DNA of 64,000 nucleotides from Myroides phaeus (lineage in GTDB: Bacteria > Bacteroidota > Bacteroidia > Flavobacteriales > Flavobacteriaceae), in the NCBI RefSeq assembly GCF_009799805.1, contig NZ_CP047050.1:386001-450000 (forward strand). The letters are read 5' to 3'. Of this stretch, positions 37,957 to 47,450 are shown piece by piece. The notes under the pieces are model-generated. The model saw only the letters and a list, made by a program, of their open reading frames with translations, was not told the origin of the DNA and made no database searches. Each line of letters starts with the position of its first letter. The first letter of the stretch is position 1. The translations under genes and the position numbers were made by a program.

Positions 37957-40110
37957 TTATTTCACTAAAGTCATTTCGTCAACGATATGTTTTGCATCTG
38001 CAAACTTATCAATGATAAACAACACATAACGAATATCAACACTGATTGTTCTTTGTAATTTAGGATCATAGATAACATCTCCTGCCATAGCTTCAATGTT
38101 TCCGTCAAATGCTAAACCAATCAATTCCCCTTTTCCATTCAATACTGGAGAACCTGAGTTACCACCAGTAATATCGTGGTTAGTTAAAAAGTTTACAGGC
38201 ATATGACCGTCTTTATCAGCATACATTCCATAATCTTTACTATTGTATAAGTCGATTAACTTTTGAGGAGCTTCAAATTCTTCATCACCAGGTACGTGTT
38301 TTGCAACAGTTCCTTTTAATGTTGTAAACCAATTTTCTTTTGCATCATTCACTTTATTACCTCTTGGTAATCCAATTACAGTACCATAAGTTAAACGTAA
38401 AGTAGAGTTTGCATCAGGATAGTATTTTCCTGTTGGATTACTTTTCTGAACACCATCTACAAATAAACGATATGCTTTTTGGTATTTATCTTCTAAAGCA
38501 CTTAAAGCATCTGATTTCTCTCTGTATTTATCCATAATTGCAGAAGACAATTTCAATAAAGGATCACGAGATACAACAATATCTTTTGGATCTTTTAAAA
38601 AAGCTTCAATCTTAGCTTTATTAGCAAATACACTCTTATCAAAAGCTTCATTTACGAATTTTTCGAAATCACCATTATACTCTTTTTCAATCTGAGCAAT
38701 GTATGGAGCAATAGCATACCCTTCCGATTTAGAAGCATATAATGCTAATTGTTTAGCTAACATTTCACGCTCTAAAGGCTCACTTACACTATTGTAAATA
38801 CTCTCAACATACGCTGTAAAATCTTCACGCATTTCATCTCTTTTCTTATCATCACCTAAAGCGTATGCTTCCATACCTCCAGCTAAACGATAAGGAGCTG
38901 CTGCTAAAATAGAAGTACGCATCATTGTCATTAAGTAATTATCGTGACGAGCTTTTTCATTTGTAGCTGCATAGAAATTATTAATGTCTTGGATTACGTT
39001 TCCGTATTTTGCTTTGTTAGCTTTTTTATTAGCCCATTTATTAAAAGCATTTTCAGCTTCAGTTTTTGAACCAACTGTATTATGTTGCGTTAAGGCATCA
39101 ATCATACCTTGACGGTTTTTCCAATAGTTAGCAACCCCTGCGTATTTAGAAGCATAGTTTAAACGAACAGCGTCATCTAAAGACATATGTTTCTTCATTA
39201 CATCCATTCCTAATTTAGAACCTTCAACCCAAGCTGGGTATGCAAACTTAATATTTTGCTCTACACCTTGTGCTGGCATCCAACGATTAGTTCTACCAGG
39301 GTAACCTAAAATCATAGAGAAGTCACCTTCTTGAATTCCTGTTATAGAAACAGGTAAATAATGCTTAGGAGTCATCGGAACATTCTCAGGAGAGTACTCT
39401 GCTGGGTTTCCATTTTTATCTGTATAAACTCTAAACAAAGAGAAGTCACCTGTATGACGTGGCCACTCCCAGTTATCAGTATCTCCACCAAATTTACCAA
39501 TACTATTAGGAGGAGTACCTACTAAACGTACATCATTGTAATCTTGGTAAACGAAGTAGTAGAATTCATTTCCTTGAAAGAATGATTTAACCGATACAGT
39601 GTATTTACCATCTCCATCATTCTCTTTCTGAATTTTAGCAATTTCTTGATTGATTGCTTTTTCTCTTTCTGCTTCAGTCATTGAATCTCTAACAACGCTT
39701 AAGATACGACTTGTCACATTATCCATTCTAACGAAAAAACGTACAGATAAGTTCTTTGCAGAACGCTCTGTATTTTTGTCTTTAGCCCAGAAACCATTTG
39801 TTAAGATATCATCTTCTGGAGTAGATAAGTCAGCAATTTTATCATATCCACAGTGGTGATTAGTCAACACTAAACCTTGATTAGAAATAATTTCTGCTGT
39901 ACACCCACCATCAAATTGCACAATAGCATCCTTTAATGAGTGATTATTTATACTATAAATTTCTTCTGCTGTTAATTGCAGTCCCATCTTTTCCATATCA
40001 CGTTGATTTAAACGATCAATGAACATCAAAAACCACATTCCTTCATTAGCTTTTACCTGAAAAGGTAGCGCTAACAAAAATGCAGTTAAAAATAAAATGA
40101 CTTTTTTCAT
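37957..40110 (-). CDS. S46 family dipeptidyl peptidase (DPP7-type)
   Basis: 717 residues with a signal peptide (1-21, ending VKANEG). The chymotrypsin-like triad of S46 is visible: His near 86 in LVLTNHHCGYD, Asp in DTDNWEWPRHTGDF, and Ser 652 in TGGNSGSPVLNG. The residue 18 after the Ser decides P1 choice in this family: Arg gives the Asp/Glu-specific DPP11, Gly the hydrophobic-specific DPP7. Here it is Gly 670, so a DPP7-type enzyme removing dipeptides from peptides in the periplasm is expected. It lies between obgE and the unknown pair, with its own terminator. Confidence 0.93.
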   Translation of the reverse strand: MKKVILFLTAFLLALPFQVKANEGMWFLMFIDRLNQRDMEKMGLQLTAEEIYSINNHSLKDAIVQFDGGCTAEIISNQGLVLTNHHCGYDKIADLSTPEDDILTNGFWAKDKNTERSAKNLSVRFFVRMDNVTSRILSVVRDSMTEAEREKAINQEIAKIQKENDGDGKYTVSVKSFFQGNEFYYFVYQDYNDVRLVGTPPNSIGKFGGDTDNWEWPRHTGDFSLFRVYTDKNGNPAEYSPENVPMTPKHYLPVSITGIQEGDFSMILGYPGRTNRWMPAQGVEQNIKFAYPAWVEGSKLGMDVMKKHMSLDDAVRLNYASKYAGVANYWKNRQGMIDALTQHNTVGSKTEAENAFNKWANKKANKAKYGNVIQDINNFYAATNEKARHDNYLMTMMRTSILAAAPYRLAGGMEAYALGDDKKRDEMREDFTAYVESIYNSVSEPLEREMLAKQLALYASKSEGYAIAPYIAQIEKEYNGDFEKFVNEAFDKSVFANKAKIEAFLKDPKDIVVSRDPLLKLSSAIMDKYREKSDALSALEDKYQKAYRLFVDGVQKSNPTGKYYPDANSTLRLTYGTVIGLPRGNKVNDAKENWFTTLKGTVAKHVPGDEEFEAPQKLIDLYNSKDYGMYADKDGHMPVNFLTNHDITGGNSGSPVLNGKGELIGLAFDGNIEAMAGDVIYDPKLQRTISVDIRYVLFIIDKFADAKHIVDEMTLVK

Positions 40111-40185
40111 AAATTAAAATACTGTGTTAGATTGCGAAGATAGTTTTTTTCTTCAAAAACAGATGCAACAATTGCAAGAATAAAA

Positions 40186-40214
40186 AAAACCGACCTGAAA
40201 TTCAGATCGGTTTT
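40186..40214 (-). terminator. Terminator of obgE
   Basis: A 14-bp stem with one G-U wobble around an A, 25 bases after the obgE stop, with a T-run on the minus strand. Confidence 0.8.
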
Positions 40215-40239
40215 ATATGGTAATATTATTAAAATCTAT

Positions 40240-41247
40240 TTATTTAGAGCTGTTAAGCATTTTCCAAAGCTTATCTTTTAACTCTTGCATACCTTGATTT
40301 GCAATTGCAGAAATAAACATATAAGGAACACCTTCTAATTCAGCATCCAATTGTTCTTTCATTTCTGCTTTCAATTCGTCATCTAACATATCACATTTAG
40401 TAATTGCTAACAAACGATCCTTATCAAGCATTTCAGGATTGTAACGTCTTAACTCATCTAAAAGAATATTATACTCCTTCGTAATATCGTCAGCATCTGC
40501 CGGAACCATAAATAAAAGCGTAGAGTTACGCTCAATATGACGTAAGAAATAATGTCCTAATCCTTTTCCTTCTGCAGCCCCTTCAATAATACCAGGAATA
40601 TCAGCTATTACAAAAGATTTAAAATCTCTATAAGCTACAATTCCCAAGTTTGGTTTAAGCGTTGTAAATGGATAATCAGCAATCTTAGGTTTAGCAGAAG
40701 TAACTACTGAAAGAAGAGTAGATTTACCCGCATTAGGGAATCCCACTAATCCAACATCAGCCAATACTTTTAATTCCAAAATAACATCTAACTCAGTACT
40801 TGGCATACCTGGTTGTGCATATCTTGGTGTTTGGTTTGTAGAACTTCTAAAGTGCCAGTTACCTAAACCTCCTTTCCCACCTTCAGCTACAATTCTCTTT
40901 TCACCGTGTTCAGTGATTTCGAATAATACCTCTCCAGTTTCTTTATCTTTAACTACTGTACCTAATGGAACTTCGATAATTCTATCATCACCATCAGAAC
41001 CAGTACTTCTTGAACTACCACCATCACCACCGTGACCAGCTTTAATATGGCGTGCAAATTTCAAGTGAAACAACGTCCACAAACCTTCATTCCCTACGAT
41101 ATAAACGTGTCCTCCACGTCCTCCATCTCCACCATCAGGACCACCTTTTTCAATAAATTTTTCACGGTGTAAGTGTGTAGAACCTCTACCTCCTTTACCG
41201 GAAGCTACATATATTTTAACGTAATCGACAAAATTCCCTTCAGTCAT
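40240..41247 (-). CDS. obgE: GTPase Obg (CgtA)
   Basis: 335 residues from the ATG at 41247. The Gly-rich Obg fold (residues 1-155, with [20 protein letters not shown] and [20 protein letters not shown]) precedes the G domain: P-loop [39 protein letters not shown] and TKCDM. The C-terminal OCT domain of longer Obg proteins is absent, as in many Bacteroidota. It acts in large-subunit assembly and stress responses. The frame opens seven codons earlier at 41268; the later ATG gives the conserved N-terminus [14 protein letters not shown]. It has its own -7 box in the gap after adk. Confidence 0.95.
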   Translation of the reverse strand: MTEGNFVDYVKIYVASGKGGRGSTHLHREKFIEKGGPDGGDGGRGGHVYIVGNEGLWTLFHLKFARHIKAGHGGDGGSSRSTGSDGDDRIIEVPLGTVVKDKETGEVLFEITEHGEKRIVAEGGKGGLGNWHFRSSTNQTPRYAQPGMPSTELDVILELKVLADVGLVGFPNAGKSTLLSVVTSAKPKIADYPFTTLKPNLGIVAYRDFKSFVIADIPGIIEGAAEGKGLGHYFLRHIERNSTLLFMVPADADDITKEYNILLDELRRYNPEMLDKDRLLAITKCDMLDDELKAEMKEQLDAELEGVPYMFISAIANQGMQELKDKLWKMLNSSK

Positions 41248-41299
41248 TTCCTTAAGTTTTTCCCCCACCCTAAAGCACTATGCCATAGGAATTGGGCGG

Positions 41300-41307
41300 C
41301 AAATGTA
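41300..41307 (-). promoter_or_regulatory. -7 promoter box (TACATTTG) of obgE
   Basis: An exact TAnnTTTG in the adk-obgE gap, 52 bases before the obgE ATG; no good -33 TTG is seen. Confidence 0.55.
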
Positions 41308-41338
41308 ATATTTTTTAATGAATATTAAATAGTTTACA

Positions 41339-41914
41339 CTATATTAATGTATCAATAACTTTACTTAATCTTTCTGTAACCTCTTCAATAGCACCTATTC
41401 CATCAACAGCAGTATATTTAGATTTCTCTTCATAATACTTGATTAATGGAGCAGTTTTTTCATTGTACTCAGTATAACGGTTACGAATTTTATTTTCATC
41501 TTGGTCGTCGCTTCTTCCGCTTGTTTTACCTCTTTCTAAAATTCTTGAAACAAGAATTTCATCATCAGCATCAATTCCGATTGTCGCTACGAACTTGATA
41601 TTTTTTTCATTTAGTAATTCTTCAAGAGCTTCAGCTTGTTTAATTGTACGAGGAAAACCATCAAATAAGAAACCTGCTTTATCCATATTATTAGCTACTT
41701 CATTAGCAAGCATATTAATTGTGATTTCATCTGGTACTAATTCCCCTTTATCGATAAAAACCTTTGCTTGTTTTCCTAATTCAGTATCGTTTTTTAAGTT
41801 AAAACGAAATACATCTCCTGTTGAAATATGAGTAAGATTGTATTTTTCTTTAAGAAATTGAGCTTGAGTACCTTTTCCAGCACCAGGTTTTCCAAATAAA
41901 ACTATTGCAATCAT
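41339..41914 (-). CDS. adk: Adenylate kinase
   Basis: 191 residues. P-loop FGKPGAGKGTQAQ at about 7-19, the AMP-binding region STGDVFRFNL, the DGFPRT motif and the R-rich lid ERGKTSGRSDDQDENKIRNR. The lid is the short type without the zinc-finger insert, so this is the short form. It converts ATP and AMP to two ADP. It follows hpt after 30 bases in a purine-salvage pair. Confidence 0.97.
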   Translation of the reverse strand: MIAIVLFGKPGAGKGTQAQFLKEKYNLTHISTGDVFRFNLKNDTELGKQAKVFIDKGELVPDEITINMLANEVANNMDKAGFLFDGFPRTIKQAEALEELLNEKNIKFVATIGIDADDEILVSRILERGKTSGRSDDQDENKIRNRYTEYNEKTAPLIKYYEEKSKYTAVDGIGAIEEVTERLSKVIDTLI

Positions 41915-41944
41915 TATATATGTTTTATACTGTTAGTGTATTAA

Positions 41945-42481
41945 TTATTGTTCTTTTATTTGATAGATCTCAGGCAAGTTACGACCGTGTTTATCATAGT
42001 CCATTCCGTACCCTACTATAAATTTATTCTCGATTTCAAACGCTACATAATCTAACGGGATATCTTTTGTGTACGCTTCAGGTTTTAAACATAAAGTACA
42101 AATTTTGATATCTTTTGGTCTTTGTTGTTCAAATAACTTTTTCAAAGCCACCAACGTATTTCCAGTATCAACAATATCTTCAACGATTATAACTCTACGA
42201 TCCGTTACATCAATATCTAATCCCAATAATTGATTTACTTGATTTGTAGATTGTGTTCCAATATATGAAGCCATCTTCACAAAACTCATTTCGCAAGGTG
42301 CTGTGTAGTGTTTCACTAAATCAGAAATCACCATAAATGATCCATTTAAAACACCGATAAAAACAGGTACTTCCCCATTCATATCTACCACCATTTGTTG
42401 TGCGATTTCTTTTAATCTGTTGTCGATACGTTCCCTTGAAATAAACGGAACAAAAACCTTATCTAAAACTTGTATTTCCAT
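41945..42481 (-). CDS. hpt: Hypoxanthine phosphoribosyltransferase
   Basis: 178 residues of the type I PRTase fold, with the PRPP loop VIIVEDIVDTGNTL at about 93-106 and the flexible loop FVKMASYIGTQS. It salvages hypoxanthine (and often guanine) using PRPP. It is first in an operon with adk. A TATATTTG box lies 23 bases upstream of the ATG. Confidence 0.93.
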   Translation of the reverse strand: MEIQVLDKVFVPFISRERIDNRLKEIAQQMVVDMNGEVPVFIGVLNGSFMVISDLVKHYTAPCEMSFVKMASYIGTQSTNQVNQLLGLDIDVTDRRVIIVEDIVDTGNTLVALKKLFEQQRPKDIKICTLCLKPEAYTKDIPLDYVAFEIENKFIVGYGMDYDKHGRNLPEIYQIKEQ

Positions 42482-42504
42482 TGTGTTGTGTTATACGTAA
42501 TTTG

Positions 42505-42512
42505 CAAATATA
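42505..42512 (-). promoter_or_regulatory. -7 promoter box (TATATTTG) of hpt-adk
   Basis: An exact TAnnTTTG, 23 bases upstream of the hpt ATG. Confidence 0.65.
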
Positions 42513-42702
42513 CAAAAAGAATAAACCTTTATTAGTTTCTACGCAAAGGAATTGCCTGAAAACACAAAAAAACCTCACTCCACCTACCGGATAAGCAAAG
42601 TCTACTTTTTAAAGATAATGATTAATATCTTATTCTAAAAGTTAAAATATTTCTCAAGATTTTAATCCCTTTTAGAATAAATATTTTAAGGTATAAACAA
42701 AA

Positions 42703-42728
42703 AACGTAGCGTTATAAAACGCTACGTT
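42703..42728. terminator. Orphan terminator between divergent genes
   Basis: An 11-bp perfect stem AACGTAGCGTT/AACGCTACGTT with an ATAA loop, with a T-run on the minus-strand side. No annotated gene ends here. Confidence 0.75.
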
Positions 42729-42736
42729 AAAACAAA

Positions 42737-42802
42737 CTAATTCAATCTAACTCTAAAACCAAAGTTAATAGTTCTATCGTTGAGATTACTTTTAAATATC
42801 AT
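42737..42802 (-). other. Possible 21-codon ORF or gene remnant
   Basis: ATG 42802 to TAG 42739-42737. The peptide ends INFGFRVRLN, which looks like the C-terminal end of a larger bacterial protein rather than a stand-alone peptide, so it may be a remnant. It lies between a minus-strand -7 box and the orphan terminator. Confidence 0.25.
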
Positions 42803-42847
42803 TTATACATCCACTATCTATACTATGATTAACACTCAATCACAATT

Positions 42848-42855
42848 CAAATATA
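42848..42855 (-). promoter_or_regulatory. -7 promoter box (TATATTTG) of the orphan unit
   Basis: An exact TAnnTTTG reading toward the orphan terminator 120 bases away; no TTG at the -33 distance. A chance match cannot be excluded in such AT-rich DNA. Confidence 0.4.
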
Positions 42856-43104
42856 AGTTAATTTTTTTAACTAAAAAATATTTTATTAATAAAATATTAA
42901 AATTCAATTTAAATTATAATTCATATTTATTTACCAATATTTAAACTATACTCAAAATAAAAACACTAATATTAAAAATTAACCAATAAAAGCTTAAAAC
43001 ACACTCTGTTAAAAATCAATTACTCATTAAAACATCATTATCACAATTATTTACTGTTAATTCTAAAATCATACATCAGAATTCTATTTCATTCTTTTTT
43101 AAAT

Positions 43105-43112
43105 TATCTTTG
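43105..43112 (+). promoter_or_regulatory. -7 promoter box (TATCTTTG) of purK-purE
   Basis: An exact TAnnTTTG, 24 bases upstream of the purK ATG; no -33 TTG at the standard distance. Confidence 0.65.
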
Positions 43113-43136
43113 TCGTTATAACTATACAACAACACA

Positions 43137-44291
43137 ATGAATTATTTTTCAACTGATTTCCGTTTGGGAATTTTAGGAGGTGGCCAACTTGGCAAAATGC
43201 TCCTTTATGATACTCGAAAATTTGACATTGCAACGAATGTCTTAGATCCAAGTATTGATGCACCCGCACAATTTGGTGCTCACAAGTTCTTTCAAGGAGA
43301 TCTAATGGATTTTGAAACTGTTTACCGCTTTGGAAAAACAGTAAACACTTTAACTATTGAAATAGAAAACGTTAACCTTGATGCTTTAGAGCAACTTGAA
43401 AAAGAAGGTTTAAACGTATTTCCTTCTCCTTCTACCCTACGTTTAATTCAACACAAGGGAAAACAAAAAGACTTCTATACTCAGAACAACATCCCTACCG
43501 CACCTTATAAAAGATTTGATAACATCGAATCTCTAAAAGATGCCGTTAACAATAATGAAGCTACTATTCCTTTTGTCTGGAAAGCAGCACAATTTGGATA
43601 TGATGGAAACGGAGTAAAAGTTGTACGCTCTGTGGCTGACTTAGACAAACTACCTAATGTAGAATGTATTGCAGAACAAATGATTCCTTTTAAAAATGAA
43701 TTAGCTGTTATCGTAGCAAGATCAGTATCAGGAGAAATAAAAACTTACCCAGTTGTAGAAATGGAATTTCATCCAGAAGCAAATCAAGTTGAATATGTGA
43801 TTTGCCCTGCCAGAATTCCTTCTGCAGTTTCTGATAAAGCACGTGAAGTTGCTTTAAAAGTATCAGAAAAATACAACCACGTTGGTTTACTTGCAGTTGA
43901 AATGTTTCAAACAGAAGATGATGACATCTTAGTTAATGAAGTTGCTCCTCGTCCACATAACTCGGGACACTATTCTATTGAAGCAAGTTATACATCACAA
44001 TTTGAACAACACATCAGAGCTATCCTTGATTTACCTTTAGGGGACACAGATAGCAAGGTTGCTGGTGTTATGGTTAACTTAGTAGGTGCCGAAGGATATA
44101 CAGGACAGGTATATTATGAAGGGATGAAAGAAATCTTAGCCATTAATGGGGTAACACCTCATATTTATGGTAAAAGAGAGACAAGACCCTTCAGAAAAAT
44201 GGGACACGTTACTATCGTTAATCCAGATATGACTAAAGCAAGAGCAATTGCTCAACAAGTAAAAGAAACCATCAAAGTAATCAGCAAATAA
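43137..44291 (+). CDS. purK: 5-(carboxyamino)imidazole ribonucleotide synthase
   Basis: 384 residues of the ATP-grasp family. The N-terminal segment LGILGGGQLGKMLLYD, the ATP-grasp core with PFVWKAAQFGYDGNGVKV and the C-terminal NEVAPRPHNSGHYSIEAS metal and phosphate sites are all present. PurK uses ATP and bicarbonate to carboxylate AIR in purine synthesis. It is followed 2 bases later by purE, its pathway partner. Confidence 0.96.
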   Translation: MNYFSTDFRLGILGGGQLGKMLLYDTRKFDIATNVLDPSIDAPAQFGAHKFFQGDLMDFETVYRFGKTVNTLTIEIENVNLDALEQLEKEGLNVFPSPSTLRLIQHKGKQKDFYTQNNIPTAPYKRFDNIESLKDAVNNNEATIPFVWKAAQFGYDGNGVKVVRSVADLDKLPNVECIAEQMIPFKNELAVIVARSVSGEIKTYPVVEMEFHPEANQVEYVICPARIPSAVSDKAREVALKVSEKYNHVGLLAVEMFQTEDDDILVNEVAPRPHNSGHYSIEASYTSQFEQHIRAILDLPLGDTDSKVAGVMVNLVGAEGYTGQVYYEGMKEILAINGVTPHIYGKRETRPFRKMGHVTIVNPDMTKARAIAQQVKETIKVISK

Positions 44292-44293
44292 TT

Positions 44294-44773
44294 ATGAAAA
44301 TAGCAGTAGTAATGGGCAGTACTTCAGATATGCCTGTAATGCAAGACGCCATTAATATTATTAAAGAATTTGGAATTGACGTTGAAGTAGATATTGTTTC
44401 TGCTCATAGAACTCCAGAAAAGTTATTTGACTTTTCATCAAATGCTCATAAAAGAGGAATAAACGTAATTATTGCGGGTGCAGGTGGAGCAGCACATCTA
44501 CCAGGAATGGTTGCTTCTATGTCGCCACTTCCTGTAATTGGAGTACCTGTAAAATCATCTAACTCTATTGATGGATGGGACAGTGTATTATCTATACTTC
44601 AAATGCCAGGTGGTGTTCCTGTTGCAACAGTTGCTTTAAATGGAGCAAAAAATGCAGGTTTATTAGCCTTGCAAATCTTAGGCAGCCAAAACCAAGAAGT
44701 ACTAAACAAAATGATTGAGTATAAAAATGGATTAAGAGACGCTGTTTTAAAAGCTGCTGAATCTATCAAGTAA
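44294..44773 (+). CDS. purE: N5-carboxyaminoimidazole ribonucleotide mutase (PurE class I)
   Basis: 159 residues. GSTSDMPVMQDA near the start, SAHRTPEKLFDF and GAGGAAHLPGMVASMSPLPV form the active site, with the catalytic His in the last. It moves the carboxyl group made by PurK to give CAIR. The 2-base spacing from purK indicates translational coupling. A strong terminator follows. Confidence 0.96.
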   Translation: MKIAVVMGSTSDMPVMQDAINIIKEFGIDVEVDIVSAHRTPEKLFDFSSNAHKRGINVIIAGAGGAAHLPGMVASMSPLPVIGVPVKSSNSIDGWDSVLSILQMPGGVPVATVALNGAKNAGLLALQILGSQNQEVLNKMIEYKNGLRDAVLKAAESIK

Positions 44774-44796
44774 ACCTTCATTTTACAGCATAATAT

Positions 44797-44829
44797 AAAC
44801 GCCGAAATAGATTCTCTATTTCGGCGTTT
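44797..44829 (+). terminator. Terminator of purK-purE
   Basis: A 15-bp perfect stem (AAACGCCGAAATAGA and its complement) with a 3-base loop, then a T-run on the plus strand. Confidence 0.9.
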
Positions 44830-45353
44830 CTTTTTTATAAAACATAGCTTACTTCCCAAAGAAAATAGCAGTTAAAAAAATACACGCTATAGCATTTATT
44901 TTTCCTTTACACCTCCAAAAACACCTCTCAATCACCCATATACAAAGACTTATACGTATCATATACCAGACAAGTACCACATTCCTACCACACACCTTCG
45001 GTAAAAGAGCTTTTTTCCGAACTACTGTGGGACTTGAGTGGTAGATGTCCCGAACATGGTATATACAAAACACTACTAATACTACTTTAAGTATACTCTA
45101 TCTCAGCTTCACCTTTACTATTAATAGTTTACAACTTTATAGTTCACTTCTATAAGAACCTATCGCACACTTGAAAACTTAAATAGAATTAATAGAGTAG
45201 TAAAAAGTAATTTCTTGTCTTTTAACTAAAAACACAAGTAACTGATTAAAAAACTATTATAAAATATTCCATTTTATTTAACAACACATTCTTCTAAAAA
45301 AACTTACTTTTATGTTTTAAAGACTACGAACATTAAAATTGAATACATATAAT
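44830..45353. other. Intergenic region purE-M3 peptidase
   Basis: About 520 bases with no credible gene. Nearly all the non-AT sequence is in a palindromic element at 44961-45064 (separate entry). An imperfect -7-like TACTTTTA lies near 45304. The right side is AT-rich without other structure. Confidence 0.55.
44961..45064. repeat. Palindromic intergenic element B (about 104 bp, 8-bp terminal inverted repeats)
   Basis: ATATACCA (44961-44968) and TGGTATAT (45057-45064) close it. Inside are CTACCAC/GTGGTAG (44985-44991 and 45038-45044) and an apical hairpin TTCGG/CCGAA (44997-45021) whose loop region holds AAAAG/CTTTT. A second local hairpin GGGAC/GTCCC is possible at 45029-45051. CAAGTnCCACA also occurs on both strands, so the halves are related by more than the arms. 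It may be a MITE-like element, a structured RNA or a large operator. Confidence 0.55.
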
Positions 45354-47384
45354 ATGTCACTATTAAATACCCAATTCAATACAAAACACGGGACTGCTCC
45401 CTTTTCTAAAATAAAAACAGAAGATTATAAACCATCTTTTGAAAAAGCAATCAACGAAACTAAAGAGGAGATTAATGCTATTACTTCAAATACTGAAGCT
45501 CCTACTTTTGAAAATACAATAGAAGCTTTAGCGTATTCAGGTATGAGTTTAGATATTATTTCTAATATCTTTTTCAACCTAAACTCAGCGGAGACTAATG
45601 ATGATATGCAAAAGATTGCACAAGAAGTTGCTCCTTTACTTTCTGCTCTTAGCAATGATATCTCTTTAAATGAAGAATTGTTTAAACGTGTGAAAACGGT
45701 ATATGAGCAAATCGACAACTTGAACTTAAATACAGAACAAAAAACACTATTGACTAAAAACTACAAAAGTTTTGTACGAAATGGTGCTTTGTTACCTGAA
45801 GATAAAAAAAATAGACTGCGTGAAATTGATGCAGAATTATCTAAGACATCGCTTACTTTTGGAGAGAATGTGTTGGCAGAAACACATAAATACCAACTAA
45901 ATATTACAGATAAAAAAGACCTTGCTGGTTTACCTGAAGGAGCTATTGAAGAAGCAAAAAGCTTAGCGGAACAAGAAGGTAAAGAAGGTTGGTTATTTAC
46001 TTTAGACTATCCAAGCTATATTCCATTTATGACTTATGCTGATAATAGAGCATTGAGAAAAGAAATGGCTATTGCTGCAGGTAAAAAGGCTTTCCAAGAT
46101 AACGAACACAACAATGAAGCTAATGTGCTTAACATTGTAAAATTACGCCACGAAAGAGCTAATTTATTAGGGTACAAAACACACGCTCACTTTGTGTTAG
46201 AAGAACGTATGGCACAATCTCCAGATAAAGTGAATGCTTTTTTAAATGAGTTATTGGCAAAAGCTAAACCAGCTGCAGATAAAGAATTTGCAGAACTTAC
46301 TGCTTTTGCAAAAAAATTAGATAATATCGACCAATTAGAAAAATGGGATGGTTCTTACTATTCTGAAAAACTAAAACAAGAGCGCTTTAGTTTAGATGAT
46401 GAGTTATTAAAACCTTATTTCCAATTAGAAAATGTATTGGATGGTGCTTTCCAAGTAGCTAATAAATTATACGGATTAACTTTTACTGAAGTTCAAGATA
46501 TAGACAAATACCACCAAGATGTAAGAACATTTGAAGTAACAAATGACAAAGGAGAGTTTGTTGCTGTGTTCTACTCTGACTTCTTCCCACGTAAAGGAAA
46601 GAGAAACGGAGCTTGGATGACGTCTTTCAAAAATCAATACGTTTTAAATGGCGTGAATGAAAGACCTCATATTTCTATTGTTTGTAATTTTACTAAACCT
46701 ACGGCTACAAAACCATCATTATTGACTTTTAATGAGGTTACTACTTTATTCCACGAGTTTGGACACGCTTTACACGGAATGTTAGCTAATACAACATATC
46801 CAAGTTTATCAGGAACTAATGTATTCTGGGATTTTGTAGAATTACCAAGTCAGATTATGGAAAACTGGTGTTTTGAAAAAGAGGCTTTAGCATTATTTGC
46901 AAAACACTACCAAACAGGAGAGGCTATTCCAATGGAATTAGTTGAAAAAATCAAAGAAAGTGCAAGCTTCTTAGAGGGAATGGCAACGGTACGTCAATTG
47001 AGCTTTGGATTATTAGATATGGGATGGCACGGTCAAGATCCGACTACTATTACAAGTTTAAAAGACTTTGAAGTAGCACAATTTGAAGCTACTGCTCAAT
47101 ATCCTGACGTAAGAGAAAATGCAATGAGTACTTCTTTCTCTCATATTTTCCAAGGGGGATATTCTTCTGGATACTACAGCTACAAATGGGCAGAGGTTTT
47201 AGATGCTGATGCTTTTGCTTTCTTTAAAGATAACGGAATCTTCAATAAAGAAATTGCAACAAAATTTAAAGACAATGTATTGTCTCAAGGAGGTACAGAT
47301 CACCCAATGACATTATACAAACAATTTAGAGGACAAGAACCTACTCCAGATGCTTTACTTAAAAGAGCTGGTTTGATTAAATAA
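45354..47384 (+). CDS. M3 family metallopeptidase (oligopeptidase A / peptidyl-dipeptidase Dcp type)
   Basis: 676 residues. The zinc site TLFHEFGHALHGML (HEXXH) lies near residue 463, with FVELPSQIMENW supplying the downstream Glu, and GGYSSGYYSYKWAEVLDADAF at the C-terminal side. The deep-channel M3 enzymes act on short peptides. No signal peptide is present, so it is cytoplasmic or otherwise retained. The frame opens at a TTG at 45339; the ATG at 45354 (MSLLNTQFNTKHG) fits better. Confidence 0.93.
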   Translation: MSLLNTQFNTKHGTAPFSKIKTEDYKPSFEKAINETKEEINAITSNTEAPTFENTIEALAYSGMSLDIISNIFFNLNSAETNDDMQKIAQEVAPLLSALSNDISLNEELFKRVKTVYEQIDNLNLNTEQKTLLTKNYKSFVRNGALLPEDKKNRLREIDAELSKTSLTFGENVLAETHKYQLNITDKKDLAGLPEGAIEEAKSLAEQEGKEGWLFTLDYPSYIPFMTYADNRALRKEMAIAAGKKAFQDNEHNNEANVLNIVKLRHERANLLGYKTHAHFVLEERMAQSPDKVNAFLNELLAKAKPAADKEFAELTAFAKKLDNIDQLEKWDGSYYSEKLKQERFSLDDELLKPYFQLENVLDGAFQVANKLYGLTFTEVQDIDKYHQDVRTFEVTNDKGEFVAVFYSDFFPRKGKRNGAWMTSFKNQYVLNGVNERPHISIVCNFTKPTATKPSLLTFNEVTTLFHEFGHALHGMLANTTYPSLSGTNVFWDFVELPSQIMENWCFEKEALALFAKHYQTGEAIPMELVEKIKESASFLEGMATVRQLSFGLLDMGWHGQDPTTITSLKDFEVAQFEATAQYPDVRENAMSTSFSHIFQGGYSSGYYSYKWAEVLDADAFAFFKDNGIFNKEIATKFKDNVLSQGGTDHPMTLYKQFRGQEPTPDALLKRAGLIK

Positions 47385-47389
47385 AACAA

Positions 47390-47419
47390 AAAGCCCATTG
47401 TCAAAAAACAATGGGCTTT
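47390..47419. terminator. Bidirectional terminator between the M3 peptidase and lipoprotein genes
   Basis: A 12-bp stem AAAGCCCATTGT/ACAATGGGCTTT with a 6-base loop, A-rich on one side and T-rich on the other, between converging genes. Confidence 0.85.
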
Positions 47420-47450
47420 CTTATTATTATGCTTGTTCTATAAAAACGGT

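Larger units (their letters stand above)
42513..43104. other. Divergent intergenic region hpt/purK
   Basis: About 590 AT-rich bases. It contains an orphan terminator (42703-42728) and, facing it on the minus strand, a -7 box (42848-42855), with a 21-codon frame between them. Both neighbouring genes point outward, so these signals belong to neither. The remainder (42860-43100) is AT-rich with nothing apparent. Confidence 0.6.

Noticed and set aside
44961..45064. Considered as a tRNA or known riboswitch.
   Set aside because: No T-loop, anticodon arm or CCA-type end is seen, and no purine, TPP, cobalamin or SAM riboswitch core was recognised.
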